A DNA stretch of 28,364 nt from an uncultured Lachnospiraceae bacterium (GTDB taxonomy: Bacteria > Bacillota > Clostridia > Lachnospirales > Lachnospiraceae). The notes under the pieces were generated by a model. The model saw only the letters and a list, made by a program, of their open reading frames with translations, did no database searches and was not told the DNA's origin. The number at the start of each line of letters is the position of its first letter. The stretch's first letter is position 1. The stretch spans positions 1-28,364 of the forward strand of contig CAOJQZ010000031.1 in NCBI GenBank assembly GCA_948441955.1, given 5' to 3'. Both the position numbers and the translations under genes were made by a program. Below, piece after piece: positions 7,760 to 15,184 of this stretch.

Positions 7760-8935
7760 CTAATTTTTAAGTTCTCCCTTCAGTACCTCTACAGCCTTGT
7801 CAAGCTGGTTATCCGCCCCTTTATCTTCCGCGTCTGTCTCATAGGCAATCTCTACATCCGGAGTAATTCCCATTCCATTAATGCTTCTTCCCTTTGGCGT
7901 GAAATATTCCGAAATGGTAAGCTTCACACAGGTATCGTCCTTTAAATCAAAAATCTGTTGTACAACCCCTTTTCCATAAGTCTGCGTACCTACAATTTCC
8001 CCGAGGCCGTAATCCTGTATCGCCCCTGCAAATATTTCGGAAGCACTTGCGCTGTTTCCATTTACAAGCACTGTTATGGGAATTTCAAGCTTATGAGCCT
8101 CATCGGAAGATTTTTCCTGCCTTTTTCCGTCTTTGTCCTCCATATATACAATCAGGCCCTCCGGAAGTATCTCATCCAGAATATCGCAGACTGTTCCCAG
8201 CCCTCCTCCGGGATTATTACGCAGATCTACGATCAGGCCTTCCATTCCGCCGGCCTCCAGTTCTTTAAAGCCTGTCATATACTGATCATAGGTCACATCG
8301 TCAAATTCAAGAATCCGCAGATACCCCAGATTGTCTTCCAGCATTTTGGTCTCTATCGTTGGATACTCGATGGTTTCCCGAACGGCTGTCACTGTTAGTT
8401 CTCTGCTGCTGCTCCCACGAAGGACCGTCAGCTCTACCTCCGTTCCGTGTTCTCCTCTGATATCTCCTACAACTTCACTTAAGTCTCTTCCGGTAACTTC
8501 TTTCCCTTCTACCTTGTAGAGAATATCCTCCGCCCTAAGTCCAGCCTTTTCTGACGGAGAATCTTTATAAACCTGTGATATGGTAATAACGCCTGTATCT
8601 CTGCTCTGTGTCATTACGGCGCCAATCCCGTCATACTCCCCTGACGTAGCCTCCATTAAACTTTTCGTGGCTTCCTCATCATAATATACAGAATACGGAT
8701 CGCCCAGCCCACTTATATACCCTTCATAGATCCCTGACTGCAGATCCTTCTCACTGATCTCTCCAAGATATATTTCATCCACCAGTCTCTCAAGCTTTTT
8801 AAGTTTCTCTTCTGTTTCACTGCTGATTGCCTGCGAGCTCCCCCTGCTATTTGTAAAGCTAAGGCCGCAGGAAACTAATCCTACTGCCAGCAACGTAGCA
8901 AGGGCGCCGCAAAGCGCCCCTTTTAAAAATTTCAT
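7760..8935 (-). CDS. CtpA-type carboxyl-terminal processing protease, S41, probable lipoprotein
   Basis: This is a tail-specific serine protease acting outside the membrane. The 391 residues begin with a short hydrophobic segment ending in the lipobox-like GLVSC (19-23), so Cys23 is the probable lipid anchor. A PDZ domain covers roughly 100-175 (GIGAVMTQ ... SPSEKAGLRAEDIL). The S41 core has NNPGGGL (240-246) and the dyad Ser297 in NSASASE and Lys322 in TYGKG, spaced 25 residues as in known CtpA enzymes. Its start has AAGGAGAG just upstream and lies 11 bases after the M23 hydrolase gene. Known relatives degrade or regulate peptidoglycan hydrolases or process sporulation proteins. With an M23 hydrolase next door, control of that hydrolase is a reasonable inference but not shown. 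Confidence 0.94.
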   Translation of the reverse strand: MKFLKGALCGALATLLAVGLVSCGLSFTNSRGSSQAISSETEEKLKKLERLVDEIYLGEISEKDLQSGIYEGYISGLGDPYSVYYDEEATKSLMEATSGEYDGIGAVMTQSRDTGVITISQVYKDSPSEKAGLRAEDILYKVEGKEVTGRDLSEVVGDIRGEHGTEVELTVLRGSSSRELTVTAVRETIEYPTIETKMLEDNLGYLRILEFDDVTYDQYMTGFKELEAGGMEGLIVDLRNNPGGGLGTVCDILDEILPEGLIVYMEDKDGKRQEKSSDEAHKLEIPITVLVNGNSASASEIFAGAIQDYGLGEIVGTQTYGKGVVQQIFDLKDDTCVKLTISEYFTPKGRSINGMGITPDVEIAYETDAEDKGADNQLDKAVEVLKGELKN

Positions 8936-8946
8936 TTTTGCTCTCC

Positions 8947-10092
8947 TTACAGATAATTTCTCGGATTAACCGCCATACCATTTACCTCCACCTGGAAATG
9001 GAGATGAGGACCTGTAGACCATCCGGTTGAGCCAACAGCGCCAATCTGCTGTCCCTTCGTCACGTACTGCCCTTCACTCACATAGATTTCTGAATGATGC
9101 ATGTATTTTGTAACAAGACCGTTTCCATGATTAATTACTACCCAGTTTCCTGCACTGTCACTATAGAATGCATAGAGCACCGTGCCGTCTGCCGCCGCAT
9201 AAGTAGGCACGCCTGTATTGGCTGCAAAATCCATTCCCATATGTGATGGATCGCTGGGGCTTCTGTATTCTCCGAATTCACTGCTGATATAAGAAGCGCC
9301 CGGACATGGATTCGTAAACTGCCCGTCTCCGCTTACTACAGAAGGTCCCGGTGAACCGCTGTTTCCTCCTGCGCTGCCGCTGTTTGACTGAGCAGCCCGT
9401 GCCGCTGCCGCCTCCTCTGCCGCCTTCTTTCTTGCTGCTGCCTCTTCCGCTTCCTTTTTCAGTTTCTCTAGAAGAGCCGCATTATCCCCAATCTGTTTTT
9501 CCAAATCTCCAAGCTTTATATTAGCATTTTCCAGAAGCTGTTCAACAGACGCCTGATCGTTACTCAGCTTCTCACGGAGGTCGGTAAGTTCCGTATATTC
9601 TTCCTTTAATTCTTCTTCCTGCCTCTTAACCTCCGCTACTACCTCCTGAAATGCGGTAAGCTGTTCTCTGTCATACTCGGATATAGATGTAATATATTCT
9701 GCGTTATTCAAAAACTCACCAATACTTTTCGATGCACAAAGTATTTCGATAAATTCATCATTGCCATTTTCGTACATGTATTTAATACGCTTTTTCATAC
9801 TCTCGTACTGATCATTTTCAGCAACCTTCGCATTTATCAGTTCTTCTTCCTTCTGTTTAATTTCCTGTTCCTTTGCGGACAGCTTTTTCTGCGTTTCTTC
9901 CATCTCCCCAATAATCGCATTCAATTGTTCCGTCAAAGAATCCTTCTCTGCCTGTGCTGCATTTTTCTCTTCTTCCAGCTGCTCTGCTTTGTCCTGCGCT
10001 TCCTCTATATCAGATGCCTGCACCTGTTCGGCAAGCCCCAGACAAAGCGCAAATACTAAAAAAGCGCTGATAATTCTTTTCCATTGTAGCAT
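8947..10092 (-). CDS. EnvC-like M23 murein hydrolase with coiled coil, secreted
   Basis: This is a secreted peptidoglycan hydrolase or hydrolase activator, probably controlled by FtsEX. It has an N-terminal signal peptide (1-26, ending VQAS), long coiled-coil segments (about 28-105 and 140-232), an Ala/Gly/Ser linker (about 233-256) and a C-terminal LytM/M23 domain (about 265-381). Zinc and catalytic positions are intact: His284 and Asp288 (HMGMD), His332/333 (MHH) and His363-x-His365 (HLH). E. coli EnvC has lost these and only activates amidases, so this protein could itself cut peptides. The start ATG has AAGGGGG upstream. A TATAAT box at 10110-10115 in the 57-base gap after ftsX, with a poorly spaced TTGAAA 20 bases further upstream, could be a weak internal promoter. 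Confidence 0.93.
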   Translation of the reverse strand: MLQWKRIISAFLVFALCLGLAEQVQASDIEEAQDKAEQLEEEKNAAQAEKDSLTEQLNAIIGEMEETQKKLSAKEQEIKQKEEELINAKVAENDQYESMKKRIKYMYENGNDEFIEILCASKSIGEFLNNAEYITSISEYDREQLTAFQEVVAEVKRQEEELKEEYTELTDLREKLSNDQASVEQLLENANIKLGDLEKQIGDNAALLEKLKKEAEEAAARKKAAEEAAAARAAQSNSGSAGGNSGSPGPSVVSGDGQFTNPCPGASYISSEFGEYRSPSDPSHMGMDFAANTGVPTYAAADGTVLYAFYSDSAGNWVVINHGNGLVTKYMHHSEIYVSEGQYVTKGQQIGAVGSTGWSTGPHLHFQVEVNGMAVNPRNYL

Positions 10093-10149
10093 ATGTAACC
10101 CCCTTAAAAATTATACCCAGACTTATACGTCCTTGTTTCAATCGTTTAT

Positions 10150-11058
10150 TTATACTCTTAAATGCTTGCGTATCGTAAAGAAACTTCCTACAAATCCAAT
10201 TCCTACTCCCAAAGCAATACCAACAGGAAGTAATGTCCTGTATACAGAAACAACCGGAAGGAAATCTATAATATTATTAAGCAGACTAAATCTTGTCATT
10301 ACATACTGTATCGCTTTCTCATACATAAAGTAAAGCATAACCAACGGGATTAATGCGCCGATAAATCCGATTAATAATCCCTCAAATACGAACGGCGCCC
10401 TGACAAATCCATCTTTTGCACCTATGTATTTCATAATCGCTATTTCCTCACGTCTTACTGTAACACCCATTGTGACCGTATTGCTGATCAGGAAAACAGA
10501 TACTGCCAATAAAATTACAATTATAGCTATAGAAACATATCCTACCAGCCGATTGACACTGGTCAAAGTCTTTGCCACAATATCGGATTTCTTTATCTTA
10601 CGGACACCATCTAACCCTTCTGCAAATTTTACCACATCTGCCTGCTTTTCCACATCTGCCATGTATACTTCATAATTGTCGGAATTGGCAAGAGGGTTAT
10701 CACTCTTGAAGCCTTCCGCCAGCTCAGAGGATTCTCCAAAATAATCCTCCTGAAAGCTGTTCCATGCATCCTCGGCGCTTACATAATTAACCTCCAGAAC
10801 ACCGTCTGCATTCTCAAGGTCCTTTCCAATCTTGTCTTTTTGCGCCTGGGTGGCATCATCATCAAAAAATACGGTTATGGCAACTCCTTCCTCTGCCTTT
10901 TCCACAATATAGTTAAAATTGATTACAATAGAATAAAACAAACCGAACAGGAAGATACATGCCGCCATCGTGGCAATCGATGCAATAGAAAACATCTTAT
11001 TTCTTCCTATGTTCTTTACCCCCTGTTTCATTGAATATCCAAATGTACTAATCTTCAT
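10150..11058 (-). CDS. ftsX: Cell division ABC transporter permease FtsX
   Basis: This is the membrane subunit of FtsEX, which transmits ATP hydrolysis in the cytoplasm to a murein hydrolase outside. The 302 residues have the FtsX topology: transmembrane helix 1 at about 23-48, an extracellular domain at about 52-168 that normally binds the hydrolase, then helices at about 171-197, 223-246 and 276-296. The motif VRREEIAIMKYIGA (201-214), typical of FtsX/MacB cytoplasmic coupling loops, is present. I chose the ATG at 11058 over a GTG four codons upstream, because the GTG lies inside the AAAAGGTGGG ribosome binding site. It overlaps the end of ftsE by 11 bases. The coiled-coil M23 protein encoded next is the likely partner. 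Confidence 0.95.
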   Translation of the reverse strand: MKISTFGYSMKQGVKNIGRNKMFSIASIATMAACIFLFGLFYSIVINFNYIVEKAEEGVAITVFFDDDATQAQKDKIGKDLENADGVLEVNYVSAEDAWNSFQEDYFGESSELAEGFKSDNPLANSDNYEVYMADVEKQADVVKFAEGLDGVRKIKKSDIVAKTLTSVNRLVGYVSIAIIVILLAVSVFLISNTVTMGVTVRREEIAIMKYIGAKDGFVRAPFVFEGLLIGFIGALIPLVMLYFMYEKAIQYVMTRFSLLNNIIDFLPVVSVYRTLLPVGIALGVGIGFVGSFFTIRKHLRV

Positions 11059-11734
11059 GCTTATACCCACCTTTTTTCTCGTCGCTTACGATGACTCCCT
11101 TTTTCATCGTAATAACCCGCTTTTTCATTTCGTTTACAATCTCCTGATTATGCGTAACAACCAGTACTGTTGTCCCTCTGTCATTCGCCTCCTCCAAAAG
11201 CTTCATAATCTCCCATGAATTTGTCGGGTCCAGATTACCCGTCGGCTCGTCTGCCAAAAGAATCGCCGGCTCATTAACAATTGCCCTGGCAATGGCAACC
11301 CTCTGTTGTTCTCCTCCTGATAACTCCTTTGGAAATGATTTATATTTCTGTGCCAACCCCACAAGAGACAATGCCGCCGGAACCTTTTTCTTGATTACTC
11401 TTGAAGAGGTCTCTGTTACACGCTGAGCAAAGGCAATATTTTCATATATATTGCGGTCTTTAAGCAGACGGAAATCCTGAAATACAACGCCTATCCCTCT
11501 GCGATACATCGGAATCTTCCTGTGCTTCATCCTGTTCAGATTCTGCCCGTTTACTACAATCGTTCCTGATGTAGGATCAAGCTCCTTCATAATCAGACGA
11601 ATTAACGTTGACTTACCAGAACCACTATCTCCTACAATGAATACAAATTCACCCTGATTAATCTTAAGATTAATGCCATTAAGAGCCGCAACTCCCTTTG
11701 AGTATTCCTTCCTTACATCCTTTAATTCAATCAT
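11048..11734 (-). CDS. ftsE: Cell division ATP-binding protein FtsE
   Basis: This is the ABC ATPase of FtsEX, on the cytoplasmic face at the division site or sidewall. The 228 residues contain Walker A GDSGSGKST (35-43), the Q-loop VVFQDFRLL (83-91), the signature LSGGEQQ (138-144), Walker B ILLADEPTGNLD (158-169) and the switch His in VVTHNQ. All catalytic elements are intact and the length is usual. The start has AGGAGG six bases upstream and lies 17 bases after the CdaR-type regulator. It overlaps ftsX, so the two subunits are probably made together. Confidence 0.97.
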   Translation of the reverse strand: MIELKDVRKEYSKGVAALNGINLKINQGEFVFIVGDSGSGKSTLIRLIMKELDPTSGTIVVNGQNLNRMKHRKIPMYRRGIGVVFQDFRLLKDRNIYENIAFAQRVTETSSRVIKKKVPAALSLVGLAQKYKSFPKELSGGEQQRVAIARAIVNEPAILLADEPTGNLDPTNSWEIMKLLEEANDRGTTVLVVTHNQEIVNEMKKRVITMKKGVIVSDEKKGGYKHED

Positions 11735-11751
11735 AGCTTCCTCCTAATTAC

Positions 11752-12840
11752 TTAATACTCCATTGTCTCCATGTACTTCATATACTTTACTACCATAAGG
11801 GCAATTTTAAAAGTAATGGCATCTTCAAACACCCGCAGATCGAGTCCGGTACTCTTCTGCAGCTTATCCAGCCGATATACCAGCGTATTTCTGTGAATAT
11901 ACAGCTGTCTGGACGTTTCCGACACATTCAGATTATTTTCAAAAAACTTATTAATCGTAGTCAGTGTCTCCTCGTCCAAATCATCCGGTGATTTCCCCTC
12001 AAAAACCTCACGAATGAACATTTTACAGAGAGGAAGTGGAAGCTGGTAAATAAGCCGTCCTATCCCCAGTGTACTATAAGCAATAATGCTCTTTTCACTG
12101 AAAAATATCTTTCCCACGTCAAGCGCAAGCTTTGCCTCTTTATACGATTTAGAAACTTCTTTGATGTCCCCGACAACAGTGCCATAGGCAATCAGCACGT
12201 CCTCCTCGCCATTGTTTTTCAACAGTTCGTAAAAGTTCTGTGCAATTTTTTCAAGCTCCTTATGTCCGTCGGTGGCTTCAAGCTCCTTTACTACAATAAT
12301 ATTCTTTTCATCTACTGCAGTGACAAAATCTTTTGCTTTATTCCCTAAAAGACCTCTTACGTTATCCAGAGCATTACTGTCTTTTTCATATTTTGTTTCA
12401 ATAATAAAGATAACACGTCTAATCTCTGTGTCAATATGTAATTTTTTTGCACGATTATAAATATCCACTAAAAGCAGATTGTCTAATAACAAATTTTTTA
12501 TAAAATTATCCTTATCAAACCGCTCCTTGTAAGCAATCAGAAGGTTTTGAATCTGGAATGCCGCGATTTTTCCCACCATATATACTTCGTCGCTTCCACC
12601 ATTGGCAAGAAGCACATATTCCAGCTGATGCTCATCAAAAATTTTAAAAAACTGATACCCATGGACAACCTGACTGTCTGCCGGCGAATCCACAAACGAT
12701 ATTATATCTCCTTCGTAATTATCCTGTTCCGGAGCCGTGCTCACCAACAGTTTTCCGTCTGTATCCATAATGCAGAAATCAATTCTGGTAATCCCCTTTA
12801 ACCCTTCTAGTGTACTTTGAAGTATCTGATTAGATATCAT
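11752..12840 (-). CDS. CdaR/PucR-family helix-turn-helix regulator
   Basis: This is a 362-residue putative transcription factor. The C-terminus (about 295-332, with VSETSRQLYIHRNTLVYRLD) is the PucR/CdaR-type helix-turn-helix. It is preceded by a GGDEF-like/CdaR middle region (about 130-280). The N-terminal part (IDFCIMDTDGKLLVST) resembles a small-molecule sensing domain. The ligand and targets are unknown, and there is no sugar-diacid or purine gene nearby. It is the first gene of the unidirectional run leading into ftsEX, 17 bases upstream of ftsE, so it is probably cotranscribed with division genes. The ATG has GGAGGGAG upstream. I could not identify a convincing promoter in the 100 bases before it. 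Confidence 0.82.
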   Translation of the reverse strand: MISNQILQSTLEGLKGITRIDFCIMDTDGKLLVSTAPEQDNYEGDIISFVDSPADSQVVHGYQFFKIFDEHQLEYVLLANGGSDEVYMVGKIAAFQIQNLLIAYKERFDKDNFIKNLLLDNLLLVDIYNRAKKLHIDTEIRRVIFIIETKYEKDSNALDNVRGLLGNKAKDFVTAVDEKNIIVVKELEATDGHKELEKIAQNFYELLKNNGEEDVLIAYGTVVGDIKEVSKSYKEAKLALDVGKIFFSEKSIIAYSTLGIGRLIYQLPLPLCKMFIREVFEGKSPDDLDEETLTTINKFFENNLNVSETSRQLYIHRNTLVYRLDKLQKSTGLDLRVFEDAITFKIALMVVKYMKYMETMEY

Positions 12841-12940
12841 ATTCGACTCCCTCCACTCCTATCAATATGCACTTTCCACAACAAAACCTTTCGTTTTTCA
12901 GCAAAAAAGCATATTCTCAGATTCTATCTTAATACACTTT

Positions 12941-12986
12941 AACAAAAAAAGAAAGAGGAAATCGCATATTTTTGTTGATTTCCTCT
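12941..12986 (-). terminator. Intrinsic terminator after the WecG-like gene
   Basis: On the minus strand a perfect 10-bp stem is formed by 12986-12977 and 12963-12954 (AGAGGAAATC arms) with a 13-base loop. It is followed directly by a T-rich run (TTTCTTTTTTT) at 12953-12943. The 5' arm overlaps the stop codon of the WecG-like gene. It separates that gene from the CdaR-ftsEX run. Confidence 0.9.
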
Positions 12987-13659
12987 ATTTTCTACATTTT
13001 CTCTTCTCAATCTCTTTTTTAAATATATGCCTTACTACAAATTGACTGATCCTCTCAAAACCAGCCGCTTTATATCTCAGCGGAAGTATATTCCTGCCCA
13101 GCCCAAGCCAGATTCTTGCATTCAAAACTCCCTTATTTTTCGCAATAAACTCTTCCTGCAGCGGGGCTGAAAGCGCTGCAAGAACACAATCCACCTCGCC
13201 TCCGTTAATATCATTCACAAGCATTTCATCCGCTCTGTCTGCTGCCGAGACCTTTGCCAGACCAATAATCTGAATCCCACTATAGAAATGCTCCAGATAA
13301 CGATAAAACTCTTCTCCCTCCTCGCCGGATTCTACAAGAAGGTATACTCTCTTATGGTTTTTATGCAGATAACGGATAAACATTTTCAAAAATGTTTTAT
13401 TCTCTGTTTCCTGAAGGAACCTGCGCTCCGTAATGTCCGCTGCCTCCAGTATTGTCTTGTCGCCTGCAAGAACAAGATCAAACTGCCGCACATCTTCTTT
13501 CAGATCCTGAACCTCTTTTATCTGCATAAGGTCATCTACCGTAACCATCTCTATAATACTAATCGGCTCAGATTCCATATAATTCATAGAAGCCTTCATC
13601 GCTTCCTTTGCTGTCAGTTCATCGAGCTCTATATCTAAAACATTTATCTTTTCGCTCAT
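12985..13659 (-). CDS. Diverged WecG/TagA/CpsF-like protein
   Basis: This 224-aa cytoplasmic protein resembles WecG/TagA/CpsF glycosyltransferases across its length. FDLVLAGDKTIL sits where the family has its LPDGxG segment, KRVYLL is the next strand, and GGEVDCVLAALSAPLQEEFI matches the family stretch ending PxQExxI. However, the expected catalytic pattern is missing: the TxN near the N-terminus reads VTVDD, the DG motif is AGD, and the C-terminal glycine-rich loop is changed (GLGRNILP). It may therefore be a non-catalytic relative or have a different substrate. The ATG at 13659 with GGTGGAG upstream is preferred to a GTG five codons earlier. It has its own promoter and terminator and is monocistronic. 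Confidence 0.6.
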   Translation of the reverse strand: MSEKINVLDIELDELTAKEAMKASMNYMESEPISIIEMVTVDDLMQIKEVQDLKEDVRQFDLVLAGDKTILEAADITERRFLQETENKTFLKMFIRYLHKNHKRVYLLVESGEEGEEFYRYLEHFYSGIQIIGLAKVSAADRADEMLVNDINGGEVDCVLAALSAPLQEEFIAKNKGVLNARIWLGLGRNILPLRYKAAGFERISQFVVRHIFKKEIEKRKCRK

Positions 13660-13692
13660 AACTCCACCTGCCACTTACGTTTCGGTTTTACG

Positions 13693-13721
13693 ATTATAGC
13701 AAAAGGATATTTTATTTTCAA
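13693..13721 (-). promoter_or_regulatory. Sigma-A promoter of the WecG-like gene
   Basis: On the minus strand TTGAAA (13721-13716), a 17-base spacer and TATAAT (13698-13693) match the vegetative consensus closely, with an extended TGC just before the -10. The predicted start near 13686 leaves a 5' leader of about 27 bases including the ribosome binding site. Confidence 0.85.
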
Positions 13722-13769
13722 CCTTTCTTACCAAATATTCACACTTACTTAAACATTGTAATAATTTTG

Positions 13770-13964
13770 TTACTTTTTTACTTCTTCTCTTTTTCGACGT
13801 GCAAGAAGTCCGCCGATTCTTCCTGTTTCCTTGGAAGAAAGCGAACGCCAGCCATCCGCAAGGACTCTGTCCAGAAGTCCCAATTCCTCTGCAATCTCAT
13901 ATTTTATCATTTCTTCCTGGGTAAGCTCCTCAAGTCTGATTGGTTTGTTTTTCTTTGAAGACAT
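13770..13964 (-). CDS. Small acid-soluble spore protein, alpha/beta type (divergent)
   Basis: This 64-aa basic protein is likely one of the DNA-binding spore proteins that protect the chromosome in dormant spores. KYEIAEELGL (21-30) matches the conserved first segment, including the germination protease GPR site (cleavage expected between Glu23 and Ile24). LSSKETGRIGGLLARRK (42-58) matches the second conserved DNA-binding segment. The region between (LDRVLADGW) resembles the minor clostridial SASP subgroup rather than the major abundant forms. AAGGAAAGGGG precedes the ATG. A sigma-G-like promoter lies upstream, consistent with forespore expression. I see no strong terminator after it. Confidence 0.85.
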   Translation of the reverse strand: MSSKKNKPIRLEELTQEEMIKYEIAEELGLLDRVLADGWRSLSSKETGRIGGLLARRKREEVKK

Positions 13965-13999
13965 GTGTCATAACCCCTTTCCTTATCACTTTTCATCAT

Positions 14000-14030
14000 A
14001 AGTATTGACAGGTTCCGGCACATGTATTCA
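14000..14030 (-). promoter_or_regulatory. Sigma-G-like forespore promoter of the SASP gene
   Basis: On the minus strand TGAATA (14030-14025) and AATACTT (14006-14000) are separated so that GAATA and the -10 are 18 bases apart. This fits the known sigma-G pattern (GHATR, 17-18 bases, CATNNTA) with two mismatches in the -10. The start would fall about 30 bases before the SASP ATG. Gene identity and position support it; the -10 is imperfect. Confidence 0.6.
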
Positions 14031-14097
14031 AAAAAAGAGGGCTGGTCTGCCCAGGTATAGAAGCGCACAGCATCTGCTTTTGAAGGCGCTCCTATAC
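14029..14097 (-). terminator. Terminator of the padR-pspC operon
   Basis: On the minus strand, after the pspC stop, there is a 12-bp stem with one G-U pair (14097-14086 with 14066-14055). A second short hairpin GGGC...GCCC (14052-14039) then runs straight into TCTTTTTTTG (14038-14029). The second hairpin plus U-tract is a plausible intrinsic terminator; the first may assist. The T-tract directly abuts the -35 of the SASP promoter. Confidence 0.75.
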
Positions 14098-14111
14098 TCT
14101 CCTTACATTTT

Positions 14112-14300
14112 CTATGCTTCATCAGGAATTACAATCGCCGCTATCAGATATCCCAATACTCCTGATCCTCCCACACAGGCAAAGAGTATCAGCCCCAGCC
14201 TTACCAGAGTAGGATCAATATTAAAATACTCTGCAACTCCTCCGCATACACCGCAAATCATGCGGTTTCTCCTTGAACGATACAGTCTTTTTGGTTCCAT
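14112..14300 (-). CDS. PspC domain membrane protein
   Basis: This 62-residue protein is almost entirely a PspC domain. It has a basic N-terminus (KRLYRSRRNRM), ICGVCGGVAEYFNIDPTLVR (15-34), then one hydrophobic segment (about 35-58, with LILFACVGG and LGYLIAAIVIP). PspC-domain proteins are inner-membrane proteins linked to envelope stress responses; this short single-domain form is common in Firmicutes. It is the last gene of the padR operon, 12 bases after the DUF4097 gene, with an AAGGAGG site. Its specific job here is unknown, but its company suggests membrane or envelope sensing. Confidence 0.9.
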   Translation of the reverse strand: MEPKRLYRSRRNRMICGVCGGVAEYFNIDPTLVRLGLILFACVGGSGVLGYLIAAIVIPDEA

Positions 14301-14312
14301 AATAATTCCTCC

Positions 14313-15182
14313 TTATAATTCATCTGAAAAATTTACAATTACATTTCCTATTCCGCAGTCAATTTCCATTTCCTTTGTTGCATGATTATCAACCTCTCTC
14401 TTGGAGCCTATGCCGGAATATGTGCTGTCACCGCAGGCAACCTCGCCTATGCCGCAGGAAACCTCATAATTATAATCTGTCTGCTTTCCTTGTACATGGA
14501 AGGTAATCTGACCTATACCGCAGTCGATGTCTGCTTCCTCCCTCACATTGCCGGCCGCCATTATAGAACCTGTTCCGCAGTTAAAATCCGCCTTATCTGC
14601 AGTAAATTTATTAATGGAAGCCTCACCTGCCCCAACGTCAATAGACAGCTCTTTTGCACTTATCTCTTCCACATACAGAGAGCCTGCAAGAAGATTAAAC
14701 TCTGCATCCTCAAGCACGCAGCGTTCCGGTATATTAATATAAATTTTCCCCACGCCCCCCGCGTTATTAATATGGGTAATTTTTTTCTTTGTCTGTATTA
14801 CAAGCTCATCGCCATCCATGTAATATTGAAGCTTTAATCGTTTATCGATTTTCTCGGTCTCGATTATAATCTCATCCGCTGTATCTGCTGTACGGCGGAC
14901 TTCTACCTCGCCTGCTGCTACGTACATATCAATCGACCTTACATTTTTAAATTTCTGCATATCATCTCCTTCCGTAACAGAAACATCCTCTCTTTCTTCA
15001 TAATCATCATCCACATATCTTCCTATATAGGATGTATGAAACGGAAATGAAAAGCCATAAGGAAATCTGTTTTCGATGGTTTCAATTGTCACTCCCATTA
15101 TAAGCGCCGCCATACAGCAAATAAGTCCAACTCCCATACAGCCGCCGCATATAATCCAGAATATTTTCCACCCCTTTTTCAT
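14313..15182 (-). CDS. DUF4097 family protein, membrane-anchored beta-repeat
   Basis: This 289-aa protein has an N-terminal transmembrane segment (about 7-31) and an extracytoplasmic or membrane-proximal region with a DUF4097 repeat fold. Repeated units carry a G-x-G turn: LLAGSLYVE (164), DVGAGEASI (182), NCGTGSIMA (201), DCGIGQITF (220), SCGIGEVAC (242) and DCGIGNVIV (275). These fit a small beta-solenoid; several units have a Cys before the first Gly. The family is called a putative adhesin but no function is proven. The ATG at 15182 follows the DUF1700 stop by two bases; the longer open frame upstream overlaps that gene out of frame and is not credible. It is part of the padR operon. Confidence 0.85.
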   Translation of the reverse strand: MKKGWKIFWIICGGCMGVGLICCMAALIMGVTIETIENRFPYGFSFPFHTSYIGRYVDDDYEEREDVSVTEGDDMQKFKNVRSIDMYVAAGEVEVRRTADTADEIIIETEKIDKRLKLQYYMDGDELVIQTKKKITHINNAGGVGKIYINIPERCVLEDAEFNLLAGSLYVEEISAKELSIDVGAGEASINKFTADKADFNCGTGSIMAAGNVREEADIDCGIGQITFHVQGKQTDYNYEVSCGIGEVACGDSTYSGIGSKREVDNHATKEMEIDCGIGNVIVNFSDEL

Positions 15183-15184
15183 TT

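Noticed and set aside
13742..13769. Terminator after the SASP gene
   Set aside because: Only a 4-bp GTAA/TTAC stem without a U-tract is visible.
14005..14030. Plus-strand TTGACA as a promoter -35
   Set aside because: No acceptable -10 at 16-18 bases and no plus-strand gene downstream; the bases fall in the SASP upstream region.
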